Positions 49,045 to 58,444 of a stretch of 64,000 nucleotides of DNA are shown here, in pieces; positions within the stretch are counted from its first letter, which is position 1, and the number at the start of each line of letters is the position of its first letter. The DNA is taken from positions 30,476 to 94,475 of the forward strand of contig NZTV01000062.1 in the NCBI GenBank assembly GCA_002703245.1. The letters run 5' to 3'. Origin of the DNA: Microbacterium sp. (GTDB lineage: Bacteria; Actinomycetota; Actinomycetes; Actinomycetales; Microbacteriaceae). Made by a program: the position numbers and the translations under genes. A model generated the notes under the pieces. The model was not told the DNA's origin. It saw only the letters and a list, made by a program, of their open reading frames with translations, and ran no database searches.

Positions 49045-50700
49045 TCAGCCGACGCGCACCGCGCGCAGCACGACGTCGTCGACGTGGTGGTCACTGACCG
49101 CGCCGGCCGGCCGGGGCCGGGTCTCGTGCACGTCGACGCGCCATCCACCGTCGGCGTCGAGGGCGGCGATGAAGCGTGCGACGCCGACGAAGGCCTCCGG
49201 GTCGAACATGCGCGTGGTCTCGGCCGGATCGACCTCCTCCTGCGCCCACGCCAGGTCGTGTGCGACCACGAGCAGGGTGCCACCGGGGGCGACCGCGTCG
49301 AGCAGGCTCTGCAGGCCGCGGCCCTCGGGCGTGCGGGGGAATGACCCGTACTGCAGCGACACGAGGTCGAAGCGCTCCCCCCCGTACGGGCGGATGCTGT
49401 TCGCGTCGGCGTGCAGGGTGCGCACCTCGACGCCGCGGCGGGCGGCTTCCTCGTCGAGACGGCGAAGCGCCCGCGAGGAGACGTCGGATGCCGTGACGGT
49501 CCAGCCCTGCTCGGCGAGCCACAGCGCATCCGCCCCTTCGCCGGTGCCGACGTCGAGAGCCCGGCCGGGGGTGAGGTCGGACACTTCGGCGATGAGCGTG
49601 CCGTTGGGGTTGCCGCTCCACATGCGCTCCTCGGCATACCGTGCGTCCCAGTCCTCCTCGCCGGCGGAGGGGCGGGCGCCGGCGGCGAGGTCTTCGTGGG
49701 CGAGGCTGAACGCGATGTGCGCGCCCACCATGCTGCCGTTCGCCGCCGACGGCAGGACCTGCATGCTCGGGTCGACGACGTTGCCCGCCGCGAAGACGCC
49801 CGGAACGGCGGTGGCACCGGTCGCGTCGACCGTGAGGGTCTCGCCGAGGCCGCTCGGGTGGGGGGTGGCCGACAGGCCCACGCCGGCGAGCATGCCGACA
49901 CGAGCATGGAAGCGCGAGCCGACCAGGATCGCGTCGGCCACGAGACGGGTGCCGTCCTCGAGCTCGATGCCGAGCGCGGTGTCGGTGGCGGTGTCGGTTG
50001 CGGTGTCGGCGATGCGTCGTACGGCAGCGTCGACGACGGGGACGCCCGATGCTTCCAGTGTCCGCAGCGCATCCGGGTCGATGCCGGTCGCGTCGTGGAC
50101 GACGACGGTGAGCCGGTCGGTGAGGTGGCGCACGAGCGGCGTCGGATGCAGACCCATCGGGGTGGTGGCGATCTGCACGACCCGCCGGTCGCGCACCTCC
50201 CATCCGTGGCAGAACGGGCAGTGGATGACCTCGCGCCCCCACCGTTCGCGCAGTCCCGGGATGTCGGGGAGTTCATCGGTGATGCCGGTGGCCACGAGCA
50301 CGCGGCGTGCGAGCAGCGAGCTTCCGCCGGTGAGCGCGACGCGGAGTCTGTCGTCTTCGCGCCGCACGTCGAGGACGCGCCCGGTGAGCACCTCTCCGCC
50401 GTAGGAGCGGACTTCGTCCCGCCCGATCGCGCGGAGTTCGGCGGGCGGGGTCCCCTCGCGGCCGAGGTAGCCGTGCATATGTTCGGCGGGCGCGTTCCGT
50501 GGCGAATCGTCGTCGACGACGATCACGGATCGGCGCTGCCGGGCCAGCTGCAGGGCGCCGGCGAGGCCCGCCGCGGACCCGCCGATGACGGCGACGTCGA
50601 CGCGTCGGCCCATTGACGGCCCGTGCCCGTGGTCATGCTCGTGCTGATGGTCGGCTTCGCGCCGCGGGTGCGCGTGGTGGTCGGAGTCGTGGTGGCCCAT
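49045..50700 (-). CDS. thioredoxin-reductase-like / SAM methyltransferase fusion
   Basis: A 551-aa two-domain protein. A His-rich tract (HHDSDHHAHPRREADHQHEH) precedes a FAD/NAD(P) oxidoreductase domain with AVIGGSAAGLAGALQLARQ, ATGITDELPDIPGL, a CPFCHGWE redox motif in place of the usual CATCDG, and the C-terminal GVFAAGNVVDPSMQV. From about residue 340 a class I methyltransferase follows (EEDWDARYAEERMWSG, then ALDVGTGEGADALWLAEQG as SAM motif I). The combination suggests detoxification of a thiol-reactive or metalloid compound (inference). Divergent from the XRE-cupin regulator gene. Confidence 0.85.
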   Translation of the reverse strand: MGHHDSDHHAHPRREADHQHEHDHGHGPSMGRRVDVAVIGGSAAGLAGALQLARQRRSVIVVDDDSPRNAPAEHMHGYLGREGTPPAELRAIGRDEVRSYGGEVLTGRVLDVRREDDRLRVALTGGSSLLARRVLVATGITDELPDIPGLRERWGREVIHCPFCHGWEVRDRRVVQIATTPMGLHPTPLVRHLTDRLTVVVHDATGIDPDALRTLEASGVPVVDAAVRRIADTATDTATDTALGIELEDGTRLVADAILVGSRFHARVGMLAGVGLSATPHPSGLGETLTVDATGATAVPGVFAAGNVVDPSMQVLPSAANGSMVGAHIAFSLAHEDLAAGARPSAGEEDWDARYAEERMWSGNPNGTLIAEVSDLTPGRALDVGTGEGADALWLAEQGWTVTASDVSSRALRRLDEEAARRGVEVRTLHADANSIRPYGGERFDLVSLQYGSFPRTPEGRGLQSLLDAVAPGGTLLVVAHDLAWAQEEVDPAETTRMFDPEAFVGVARFIAALDADGGWRVDVHETRPRPAGAVSDHHVDDVVLRAVRVG

Positions 50701-50740
50701 GTCGCCAGCGTACGTCGCTCTGGCGGTATCAGGATGAGCC

Positions 50741-50757
50741 CTTGCGCTATTCGCAAG
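50741..50757. promoter_or_regulatory. palindrome in the divergent promoter region
   Basis: CTTGCG-CTATT-CGCAAG, a perfect 6-bp inverted repeat in the 76-bp gap between the fusion gene and the XRE-cupin gene. A likely operator for the regulator, controlling both genes. Confidence 0.6.
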
Positions 50758-50776
50758 TCCGGATCATGATGGACAC

Positions 50777-51331
50777 ATGGCGACCTCCGATGTCGAACAG
50801 CTCGCGCGCGCTCGGCTGCGCAGCATCCGTACCACCCTCGGCTACTCCCTCGACGAGATCGCCGAGCGCAGCAATCTGAGCGCCTCGACGATCAGCCGCA
50901 TGGAGACGGGGAAGCGCACGCTGAGCCTGGATGTGTTGGTGCCGCTGGCCGAAGCGCTCCAGGTGAGTCTGGATGCGCTGTTCCACGCCGACGACGATGA
51001 CGATGTCGTCATCCGACCCACCCAGCACCGCTCCGGCGGGCGCACGACGTGGGCGTTGAACCGCGTCGACGGCCGCACCATGGCGATGAAGCTGCGCCTG
51101 GAACCGGAGTCCGATCTGCCCGCGCCGCGCGTGCATCCCGGCCACGACTGGTTCCTCGTGCTCGAGGGCCGGGTGATGCTGCAGCTCGGCGAGCGACGCA
51201 TCGAGGTCGGGGAGGGGGAGGCGGCGGAGTTCTCCACGATGACCCCGCACGCGATGGCGGCGATCGACGCGCCCGCCGAGCTCATCATGGTCTTCGACCG
51301 CGAAGGCCAGCGCGCCCACCTCCACCGCTGA
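50777..51331 (+). CDS. XRE-family regulator with cupin sensor domain
   Basis: A 184-aa regulator. The HTH is LRSIRTTLGYSLDEIAERSNLSASTISRME (about 14-43), with the recognition helix around SASTISRME. It is followed by a cupin domain (PAPRVHPGHDWFLVLEGRVMLQLGERRIEVGEGEAAEF) that may sense a small ligand or metal. It is transcribed away from the oxidoreductase/methyltransferase fusion and probably controls it. Confidence 0.87.
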   Translation: MATSDVEQLARARLRSIRTTLGYSLDEIAERSNLSASTISRMETGKRTLSLDVLVPLAEALQVSLDALFHADDDDDVVIRPTQHRSGGRTTWALNRVDGRTMAMKLRLEPESDLPAPRVHPGHDWFLVLEGRVMLQLGERRIEVGEGEAAEFSTMTPHAMAAIDAPAELIMVFDREGQRAHLHR

Positions 51332-51349
51332 TCGCCACATCCCGCGCCC

Positions 51350-51728
51350 CCGCTCCGCCGTCACGATCTGCGGCATCCCCCCGCTCCGCCGTCACGATCT
51401 GCAACGCACTTCCGTTCCGCAGCCACGGACCGCAACGCACTTCCGTTCCGCAGCCACGAACCGCGGGTTCGCGGATGACGGACCCGCAGTTCACGACCGC
51501 GGAGCGTGGGGGCCTGTAGCCAGGACTCTCGACGCCACTCGGCTCCGCAGTCGGAATCTGCGACGTCCCTCCGCTCCGCGGTCACGAACCGCGGGTGCAT
51601 GCGCGTGGGACCCGCAGCTGTCGACTGTGGAGCCCGGAAGTTCGTCGCGAACCTCCGGGTCACTCGGCTCCGCGGTCACGAACCGTGGGTGGCGATGCGG
51701 AGGGATCCGCAGGTTCTGACTGTGGAGC
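51350..51728. repeat. REP-like palindromic repeat array
   Basis: The 474-bp gene-less stretch 51332-51805 is filled with related repeats. First come four half-units starting CCGCTCCGCCGTCACGATC or CCGTTCCGCAGCCACG at exactly 31-bp spacing (51350, 51381, 51412, 51443). The fourth opens the first of three imperfect palindromes of about 62 bp (51443-51505, 51571-51632, 51666-51728), in which GGTCACGAACCGCGGGT pairs with ACCCGCAG... on the right arm. One more half-unit lies at 51541. This is REP/BIME-like DNA, not a gene. Confidence 0.8.
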
Positions 51729-51805
51729 GGAGGTGTTCAGCGCGGGACGGGGCGGGCAGTGCGGCGCGGAGCGGAAGTGTGCGGCGCGGAGCGGCGCGGG
51801 GCGGG

Positions 51806-51958
51806 TCAGTCCTTGTCGTCGAGGGTGGCGTCTTCGGCGGCTTCCATGGCCGCTTCGCCCTCCTCGGGCGACTCCGATCCGGCTCCGCGCGAGCCCTGGT
51901 GGGTGCCGGGTGCGGCGCTGTGGTCGTCGTGGGGGTGCTTCGACTCGTCCGTGCTCAT
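51806..51958 (-). CDS. small acidic protein
   Basis: A 50-aa hydrophilic protein, MSTDESKHPHDDHSAAPGTH at the start and ending in EDATLDDKD, with no membrane segment and probably disordered. An ideal AAGGAGG lies seven bases before the ATG, which is the main reason to call it real. Function unknown. Confidence 0.65.
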   Translation of the reverse strand: MSTDESKHPHDDHSAAPGTHQGSRGAGSESPEEGEAAMEAAEDATLDDKD

Positions 51959-52082
51959 GGTGGCCTCCTTCTCGTCGTGGCTTCGGAGTCCACTCAAGTG
52001 CGTGACGGCCGCCCGGCGCGAGGGGTTGCGGATGCGGGCGGAGCGTGATCGGCGTCGCCCGGGAGCTTCTAGGCTGGTCGGC

Positions 52083-53003
52083 GTGACAGAGATCCTGGGC
52101 GAACAGTTCGTGCTCGATGACGGCACGGTGCGGGTCGAGGCCAGCGCATTGGCCGCTGTGCTGCGCGAGGTGAGGGTGCGCGGCGTCCGCATCACCGAGA
52201 CCGTCGGCACGGATGCGTTGCCCTCCCACGGGTGCGGCATCGTCCTGTCGCCGTGGCCGAACCGGGTCGCGGATGCCCGCTGGCAGCTCGACGGGAAGAC
52301 CCAGCAGCTGGATGTGACCGATGTGGCCCGTGGCGGCGCCATCCACGGGCTCCTCCGCAACACCGCCTACACGCTGCGGCATCGCAGCGACGAGGTGATG
52401 AGCCTCGGGGCGACGATCCACCCGCAGCACGGGTGGCCCTTCCTGTTGGAGACGTCGGTGACCTATGCGCTCGAGGACGATGGCTTCTCGGTGACCCACG
52501 GTGTCCGCAACCGGTCGGATGCGCCCGCCCCGTGGGCGGTCGGTGCGCACCCGTACTTCCGTGTCGGCGAGGTGCCGACCGACGAATTGACCCTCCACGT
52601 CGATGCCGGGGTCAGGCTCGAGCTCGATGAGCGGCTGAACCCCGTCGCCGAGCGGGAGGTCACGCCGGGCGAGTTCGACCTGCGGCAGGGGCGTTCCCTC
52701 GCCGGGGCCGATCTGAACGTCGCGTACGGGATGCTCGCGAACCGGGACGAGCCGGGGGAGATCGCGCGACTGGATGCCCCCGACGGGTCGGCGACGCAGG
52801 TGTGGGCCGATCCGGAGTTCCGCTGGTTGCAGGTGTTCACGCCGGGCGATTTCCCCGGGGCGACCGGGGTTGGTCGGGCCGTGGCGCTGGAGCCGATGTC
52901 GGCGCCGCCGAACGCGTTGAACTCGGGCGTCGACCTGATCTGGCTCGAGCCGGGGGAGCGTCGCGAGCTCACGTGGGGTGCCCGCCACCTCCCGGCGGTG
53001 TGA
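52083..53003 (+). CDS. aldose 1-epimerase family protein
   Basis: A 306-aa mutarotase-like beta-sandwich enzyme. GIVLSPWPNRVADARW (family PNRI segment), AIHGLLRNTAYTL with the catalytic His, the PYFRVG His/Tyr segment, the VFTPGDFPGATGVGRAVALEPMSAPPNALN stretch with the catalytic Glu, and the last strand LEPGERRELTWGARH are visible. It would interconvert alpha and beta anomers of a hexose. GTG start at 52083 with a weak ribosome binding site. Single gene. Confidence 0.88.
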   Translation: MTEILGEQFVLDDGTVRVEASALAAVLREVRVRGVRITETVGTDALPSHGCGIVLSPWPNRVADARWQLDGKTQQLDVTDVARGGAIHGLLRNTAYTLRHRSDEVMSLGATIHPQHGWPFLLETSVTYALEDDGFSVTHGVRNRSDAPAPWAVGAHPYFRVGEVPTDELTLHVDAGVRLELDERLNPVAEREVTPGEFDLRQGRSLAGADLNVAYGMLANRDEPGEIARLDAPDGSATQVWADPEFRWLQVFTPGDFPGATGVGRAVALEPMSAPPNALNSGVDLIWLEPGERRELTWGARHLPAV

Positions 53004-53012
53004 CCTCCCGCG

Positions 53013-53714
53013 TCACACCGCCCGAACAGGCACCTCCACGCGGCCGTCGACGACGGTGACCAGCTCGTCGAGCGCTTCGCGGTGGACGAGGTCGTGCGTG
53101 ACCAGCAGCGTCGCCGTGCCGCGGTCGTGCGTGAGGCGGCCGATCAGTCGCAGGATCTCGGCGCCACGCTCCTGATCGAGGGCGCTGGTGGGTTCGTCGA
53201 TCAGCAGGACCTCGGGCTCGTGCACGAGCGCACGGGCGATCGCCACACGCTGTCGTTGCCCGCCGGAGAGCTGGTGGGGGCGTTTGTCTGCCTGATCGGC
53301 GAGTCCGACCGCGTCGAGCAGATCGGCCGCGCGCGCATCGATCCGGTCGCGTCGGGGGCGCGTCCGGGCGCCGAGCCTGCCCATGACCTGCAGCTGTTCA
53401 CGCGCGGTGAGGGCCGGCAGCAGGTTCGACTGCTGGAACACGATGCCGATGCGTTCGCGTCGCAGGGTGGTGGCCTCCCGCGCCGAAAGGGTCGCGGCAT
53501 CGACGGCGTCGGAACCGCGTCCGATCAGGACCTGTCCGCTGTCGGGTCGGATGAGGGTGGCGGCCAGCGCGAGGATGCTCGATTTCCCTGAGCCTGAGGG
53601 GCCGGTGATTCCGGTGACCACGCCGGGTTCGCCGCGCAGGGAGACGCCGTCGACGGCGGTGATGCGGCGCTCGCCGTCGGGGAAGGTGAGCGTGACGTTC
53701 TGCAGGTTGATCAT
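53013..53714 (-). CDS. ABC transporter ATPase (MacB/LolD-like)
   Basis: A 233-aa ATPase. Walker [10 protein letters not shown] (about 38-46), Q-loop [13 protein letters not shown], signature [14 protein letters not shown], Walker [13 protein letters not shown] and switch His in LVTHDL. The arrangement with an FtsX-like permease is the MacB/LolD class, which handles lipoproteins, peptides or cell-wall functions. ATGA overlap with the permease gene; divergent from a two-component system that probably controls it. Confidence 0.9.
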   Translation of the reverse strand: MINLQNVTLTFPDGERRITAVDGVSLRGEPGVVTGITGPSGSGKSSILALAATLIRPDSGQVLIGRGSDAVDAATLSAREATTLRRERIGIVFQQSNLLPALTAREQLQVMGRLGARTRPRRDRIDARAADLLDAVGLADQADKRPHQLSGGQRQRVAIARALVHEPEVLLIDEPTSALDQERGAEILRLIGRLTHDRGTATLLVTHDLVHREALDELVTVVDGRVEVPVRAV

Positions 53715-54808
53715 CGGTTGCTCCCCAGGGCGGTCAGCGGGTCGGCGGTGGTGACGGTGCGCAACGCGAATGCGGCGCCGGCGAGCCCCAGGAGGGCCAT
53801 GACGACGGCGGGGGCGAGCGTGGTGAGCGGGCTGATCACGAAAGGCAGCGCCTGGCCGGCGAGGGTCCCGAACCCGACCACGGCGGCGATCCCGACGCCG
53901 ATTCCGGCGATCAGGACGACCAAGGCCTGACCGAGGGCGTCGCGCACGAGCGACCCGGTGGTCGCGCCGAGTGCCTTCAGCACGGCGATGTCGCCGGCAC
54001 GCTGCATCGTCCAGACGGTGAAGAATGCGCCGACGACCAGCGCGGAGACGCCGAAGAGCATCGCGATCATGAGGGCGAGGGATCCGATCTCGGACCGGAA
54101 GGTCTCGAGGGCGGTGAGGCTGGTCAGCGTGGTGTCGGCGACGGTGTCGGTCTGCGCGGCGACGGCGGTCCAGTCGGCGGTGCCGCTGACGGCCAGCACG
54201 GTCGGTTCCCCGGTGCCGCCGACGGCCGCATTCGCCTGCGCCCACGCGTCGGGTGTGAGGGCGATGACGGGTGTGTGGCTGTACCAGAGGTCGTCGCCGA
54301 TCGACGCGACGGTGTAGTCGTTCCCGGTGATGGTGATCGTGTCGCCGACGTCGGCGCCGAGGTCGGAGGCGGCCCCGGAGGACAGGCCGACCTCATCGTC
54401 GGAGGTCGGGGACAGCGACAGCAGGGCGTTGGTGTCGTTGTCGGCGTCGGCGGTGGGCATCCCGAAGAGGGCGACCCCGGTGGGTTCGTCGGTTCCGGTG
54501 ACGCTCGCGCGCGACTGGGTGATACCCACCGGGACGGCCGATTCCACTCCCGCGGCCTGCTCCCACGTGTCGATCGTGTCGGGGTCGAGCGTCGAGGTCG
54601 CGAAGCTCGCCGACCCGCTTGTCGGTTCTTGCAGCACGATCCGGTCTCCGGGCAGCTGCAGCACGGCGGAGATGTTCTGCGCCGCCAGGCCGCCGGTCAG
54701 TCCGGAGAGGAACCCGACCAGCAGGGTGATGAGGGCCACGACGGCCCCGATGAGCACGAATCGGCCGCGGGCGAACCGCAACTCCCGCCAGGCGACGAAC
54801 ACGGGCAT
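53711..54808 (-). CDS. FtsX-like ABC transporter permease
   Basis: About 365 aa with four membrane segments: an N-terminal one (FVLIGAVVALITLLVGFL), a large external domain (about 50-230), and three near the C-terminus (SLALMIAMLFGVSALVVGAFF; LVVLIAGIGVGIAAVVGFGTL; APAVVMALLGLAGAAFALR). This is the MacB_PCD/FtsX layout. I chose the ATG at 54808. The GTG two codons later is better placed relative to GGAG. Substrate unknown. Confidence 0.85.
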   Translation of the reverse strand: MPVFVAWRELRFARGRFVLIGAVVALITLLVGFLSGLTGGLAAQNISAVLQLPGDRIVLQEPTSGSASFATSTLDPDTIDTWEQAAGVESAVPVGITQSRASVTGTDEPTGVALFGMPTADADNDTNALLSLSPTSDDEVGLSSGAASDLGADVGDTITITGNDYTVASIGDDLWYSHTPVIALTPDAWAQANAAVGGTGEPTVLAVSGTADWTAVAAQTDTVADTTLTSLTALETFRSEIGSLALMIAMLFGVSALVVGAFFTVWTMQRAGDIAVLKALGATTGSLVRDALGQALVVLIAGIGVGIAAVVGFGTLAGQALPFVISPLTTLAPAVVMALLGLAGAAFALRTVTTADPLTALGSNR

Positions 54809-54948
54809 CCTCTCCTGCGCCGCCGGGTGCGGCACACCATCCACCCTCCTCGTTCGGGCGCGCGTCGTCATGGTTCGAACGCGGGGGATCCCGGTGCGAC
54901 TTTCGATGGATGCTCCGTCCCGGCCGGCGCGCATAGCCTGTAAGCGAT

Positions 54949-56136
54949 ATGCCCCCGTCGACCCTCACCCCGGTGTTCGTCGGCCTGCGCGTCGGGCTGC
55001 ACGCCCTGTTCGTCGGTCTGACGGCGTTCGTCGTCGTGCGCGCCGTCGTGGTGGGGGCGCCGCATCTGCCGGCGGTGCTCATCGTCGCGGGTGGATTCAT
55101 CGCCGTCTACCTCGTGGGTGCCGGGTGGGCCCGGGGCGGTGTCCACGCGGTGTCGGGGGCGTTCGCGCTCGGGTGGGTGGCCGCGCTGTCGGGCCTGTGG
55201 GGGTTCCTGGTGTGGCTGACCCCGGAGGGGGCGTTCCTGGTCTTCCCGCTGTTCTTCATGTATCTGCACCTGCTTCCGGGGGTGTGGGGCGTCGTCGCGG
55301 TGGGTGTGTCGGCGGCTTTGGCGATCGTGTCGCTGGGGATGCACATCGGGTTCACCGTCGGAGGGGTGATCGGACCGATCGTGGCGGCCGCCGTCGCGGT
55401 GCTGATCGGTCTGGCCTATCGGGCGCTCCGGCGGGAGTCGGCCGAGCGGGATCGCCTGCTCGCCGAACTGCTGCACACGCGGGCGCAACTGGCCGAGACC
55501 GAACGTGAGCAGGGGGCGCTGGCCGAGCGGGCCCGCCTCGCCCGGGAGATCCACGACACCGTCGCGCAGGGGCTCTCCAGCATCCAGATGTTGCTGCGCG
55601 CGGCGGAACGCGATGCCGTCGAGCCGTCGGCCGCGCACCTGCGTCTAGCGCGCGAGACCGCCGCCGACAGTCTGCGCGAGACGCGTCAGATCATCCGGCA
55701 GCTCACCCCCAGCAGACTCGACGACGGTCTCGGTGCGGCGTTGCACCGTCTGGGCGCCGAGCAGTCCCACGCCCCGTTCCGGGTCGATGTGCACACCGAA
55801 GACATCGACCTGCCGATGGATGCGCAGATCGCCCTGTTGCGCATCGCCCAGGGTGCCTTGGCGAATGCGGCACGGCACGCGGAGCCTTCGCGGGTGACGC
55901 TCACGCTGACCGCCCCCGACGACGACAGTGTGCTGTTGGCGGTGGGTGATGACGGGCGCGGCTTCGATCCGGGTGCGGTGGCCGCGGCGGGGGCGTCGAC
56001 GTCGTTCGGAATGCGGGCGATGCGCGAACGGGTCGACCAGCTGGGCGGGGCGCTGGAGGTCGTCTCTGCACCGGGGGAGGGCGCGCGGGTCGTCGTCCGT
56101 CTCCCCCGGCACGGCGTGGGGGTGGGGGAGACGTGA
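54949..56136 (+). CDS. NarL/DesK-type sensor histidine kinase
   Basis: A 395-aa membrane kinase. The first about 155 residues form five or six membrane segments, then a short coiled linker, the HisKA_3 dimerisation domain with the phospho-acceptor His202 in [17 protein letters not shown], and a HATPase_c domain ([35 protein letters not shown]). It phosphorylates the response regulator encoded next, whose GTG start overlaps its stop. Because it diverges from the ABC exporter genes, that exporter is the probable target. Confidence 0.9.
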   Translation: MPPSTLTPVFVGLRVGLHALFVGLTAFVVVRAVVVGAPHLPAVLIVAGGFIAVYLVGAGWARGGVHAVSGAFALGWVAALSGLWGFLVWLTPEGAFLVFPLFFMYLHLLPGVWGVVAVGVSAALAIVSLGMHIGFTVGGVIGPIVAAAVAVLIGLAYRALRRESAERDRLLAELLHTRAQLAETEREQGALAERARLAREIHDTVAQGLSSIQMLLRAAERDAVEPSAAHLRLARETAADSLRETRQIIRQLTPSRLDDGLGAALHRLGAEQSHAPFRVDVHTEDIDLPMDAQIALLRIAQGALANAARHAEPSRVTLTLTAPDDDSVLLAVGDDGRGFDPGAVAAAGASTSFGMRAMRERVDQLGGALEVVSAPGEGARVVVRLPRHGVGVGET

Positions 56137-56798
56137 TCCGCATCCTTCTCGCCGACGACCACCCCGTGGTCCGTGCGGGCCTTCGTGCGATGCTCACCCT
56201 CGACGAGGGGGTCGAGGTGGTCGGTGAGGCGGCGACCGCCGTCGATGCGGTGTCCGCCGCCGAGGAGCTGCGTCCCGATGTGGTGCTCATGGACCTGCAG
56301 TTCGGGGCGTCCTCGGCGGCGACCGGGCTTCGGGGCCGGGCCGCCGATGCGCCGGTGTCCACGGGCGCCGAGGCGACGCGTCGCATCCGTGCCGTCGACG
56401 GGGCCCCCGCGGTGCTGGTGTTGACCAATTACGACTCGGACGGCGACATCCTCGGCGCGGTCGAGGCCGGGGCCAGCGGCTACCTGCTCAAAGACGCACC
56501 GCCGGAGGATCTGCTCGCGGCCATCCGCGCCGCCGCCGCCGGGGAGAGCGCGTTGGCCCCGTCGATCGCGGGGCGCCTGCTCACGCGTCTGCGTTCGCCG
56601 CAGCCTCGGCTGAGCCCGCGTGAGGTGGAGGTGCTGCGCTTGGTGGCGGAGGGGCTGTCGAACGGCGAGATCGCGGCACGATTGTTCATCACCGACGCGA
56701 CGGTCAAGTCGCACCTGGTGAACATCTTCACCAAGCTGGGTGTCTCCTCCCGCACCGCCGCGACCGCCGCCGCCCGTGCGGGCGGTCTGCTGCGGTGA
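56133..56798 (+). CDS. NarL/LuxR-family response regulator
   Basis: A 221-aa regulator: receiver domain with acidic pair Asp8-Asp9, phospho-acceptor Asp54 in VVLMDLQFG and Lys in [10 protein letters not shown], and a LuxR-type HTH ([26 protein letters not shown], then [14 protein letters not shown]). The segment after the phospho-Asp ([19 protein letters not shown]) is longer than normal. GTG start overlaps the kinase stop (GTGA). Confidence 0.92.
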   Translation: MIRILLADDHPVVRAGLRAMLTLDEGVEVVGEAATAVDAVSAAEELRPDVVLMDLQFGASSAATGLRGRAADAPVSTGAEATRRIRAVDGAPAVLVLTNYDSDGDILGAVEAGASGYLLKDAPPEDLLAAIRAAAAGESALAPSIAGRLLTRLRSPQPRLSPREVEVLRLVAEGLSNGEIAARLFITDATVKSHLVNIFTKLGVSSRTAATAAARAGGLLR

Positions 56799-56969
56799 CA
56801 CCTCGGGGCGGGGTGCCCGCCACCTCCCGGCCGGGTAGCCGCGGGCCTCCCGGTCGTCGACCGTCGTTCACCTGCCGGTCACCTCGTCGTCGCCGTCCCG
56901 GCAGGGTCACTCCCGAGCGTGGTGGCCCGGGCGGCGCGCATCGCGTCGCCTCGACCGACGGGAGATGTC

Positions 56970-57690
56970 ATGACGGCGATCGATCGATCCGGGGCCGAGA
57001 GCCTCGCCACGGCGCGATTCGCGGTCGCCGCACACCGGGGTGCCTCGATCGAACGGCCCGAGAACACCCTCGCGGCGTTCGCAGCGGCCATCGCGCACGG
57101 GTCCGACGGCATCGAGCTGGACGTGGCGCTCAGCGCCGACGGCGTCCCGGTGGTGATGCACGATGACACGGTCGATCGCACGACCGACGGGCGCGGCCCG
57201 GTCGACGGGTTCACCGTCGCGCAGCTGGCGGCGCTGGATGCCGGACGCGGTGAGCGCGTGCCGACCCTCGCGGAGGTGCTCGCGCTCGCCGAGGGGCGTG
57301 TCGAGGTGAACATCGAGATCAAGGCGCCCGCGGCGGTGCCGGCGGTGGTCGAGGTCGTCGCCGGCTTCCCGGACCTCGCGTGGATCGTCTCGTCGTTCCA
57401 GTGGCCGGCCCTGGGGGAGATGCGCGAGCGGGTGCCGCGGGCCCGGCTGTATCCGCTGACCCTCGGGGTCGGTGACCCGGAGGTGATGCGTCGCCACGCG
57501 GTGGCCGCCGGGCATCCCGCCGACCGGGTGGAGGCCTGGTTCGCCGTGCTCGTCGAGCAGCTCGGCAAGACCGGTCTCGAGCCGGCGCTCGCGTTCGCCG
57601 CGCGCATCGGCGCCGAGGGGCTGTCGATCTGGGAGGACGGCCTGGGCGCCCCGGAGATCGACCGCATCCACGCCGCCACGGGTGGCCCGA
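56970..57690 (+). pseudogene. glycerophosphodiester phosphodiesterase, C-terminus disrupted
   Basis: About 237 residues of a GDPD TIM-barrel enzyme that releases glycerol-3-phosphate. AHRGASIERPENTLAAF carries the catalytic His and Arg, IELDVALSADGVPVVMHDDTVDRTT the second catalytic His and metal ligands, and VEVNIEIKAP the late Glu/Lys. Family proteins then need about 40 more residues with a VxTWTVN-like strand. Here the frame runs after IHAATGG into Arg-rich sequence and stays open to 58133, overlapping the VanZ gene. Another frame ends in VARNVGDVEGQRARHVEEAR at 57742. The native end seems lost. ATG at 56970 with GGGAG. Confidence 0.72.
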
Positions 57691-57748
57691 AACGTCGGCG
57701 ACGTCGAGGGGCAACGCGCGCGGCACGTCGAAGAGGCACGATAGGACG

Positions 57749-58444
57749 ATGCCCCTGTCGCCGCGAGATCACCCTCCTGTGGAGGGCGTCGCGGTGCCGC
57801 CGCGTCCCCCGGCGCCCGATGGACCTCTTTCCGCGAGCCCTGCCGCGCCGACGTCGAGCCCTGCCGCGCCGACGTCGAGCCCTGCCGCGCCGACGTCAGG
57901 CCCGGCTCTGCCGACGCCGGTCGATATTCCGCCCCGCCCGCCGCTCCCGCGGAGGGACGCACCGCTCCCACCGGGGGAGACGTCGTCGATGCGCCCGTCG
58001 ACGCCGTTGCCCGGTCCCACGGATGTGCGGCGCATCGCCGGGTGGACCCTTGCCGGCTACCTGTTCGCTCTCACGCTCATCGCGTTCTGGCCGTCACCTG
58101 TCGACAGTGGCGCCGGGCCCGTCATCGACCTGATCACCCGCATCATCCCGGTGCTCTCCTATGCCCGGATCGAGTTCGGGGCGAACATCCTGCTGTTCGT
58201 GCCGCTGGGGGTGCTGTTGACCCTCATCCTCCGCGATCGTGCGCTGGTGCTTCCGATCGCGATCGTCCTGACCCTCACGATCGAGAGCGTGCAGGGGGTA
58301 CTGCTGGATCGCCGCACCCCGAGCGAGCTCGACATCATCGCGAACACCGCCGGCGCCTGCATCGGCCTACTCGGTGTGGCGGCGTGGCGGTCGTGGCGCC
58401 GTCGCGACCGGTTGGCTCGTGGTAGCGCCACCTCGCCCGCCTGA
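57749..58444 (+). CDS. VanZ family membrane protein
   Basis: A 231-aa protein. The first about 80 residues are a Pro/Ala/Ser-rich, probably disordered tail with three SPAAPTS repeats. The VanZ-like domain follows: four membrane segments with the conserved FGANILLFVPLGVLLTLIL, TIESVQGVLLDRRTPSELDIIANTAGACIG and a basic end (RRRDRLARG). VanZ proteins influence resistance to glycopeptides in some bacteria, but in actinobacteria they are mostly uncharacterised. ATG at 57749; an internal ATG at 57989 would remove the repeat tail. Confidence 0.82.
   Translation: MPLSPRDHPPVEGVAVPPRPPAPDGPLSASPAAPTSSPAAPTSSPAAPTSGPALPTPVDIPPRPPLPRRDAPLPPGETSSMRPSTPLPGPTDVRRIAGWTLAGYLFALTLIAFWPSPVDSGAGPVIDLITRIIPVLSYARIEFGANILLFVPLGVLLTLILRDRALVLPIAIVLTLTIESVQGVLLDRRTPSELDIIANTAGACIGLLGVAAWRSWRRRDRLARGSATSPA
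57836..57898 (+). repeat. three 21-bp tandem repeats in the VanZ gene
   Basis: Three copies of AGCCCTGCCGCGCCGACGTC plus one base, each encoding SPAAPTS in frame. A second 21-bp minisatellite in this window beside that in the DivIVA-like gene. Confidence 0.85.

Noticed and set aside
51350..51474. Regular 31-bp repeats as a possible CRISPR array
   Set aside because: Units follow each other without unique spacers, vary in sequence and grade into palindromes; no cas genes nearby.
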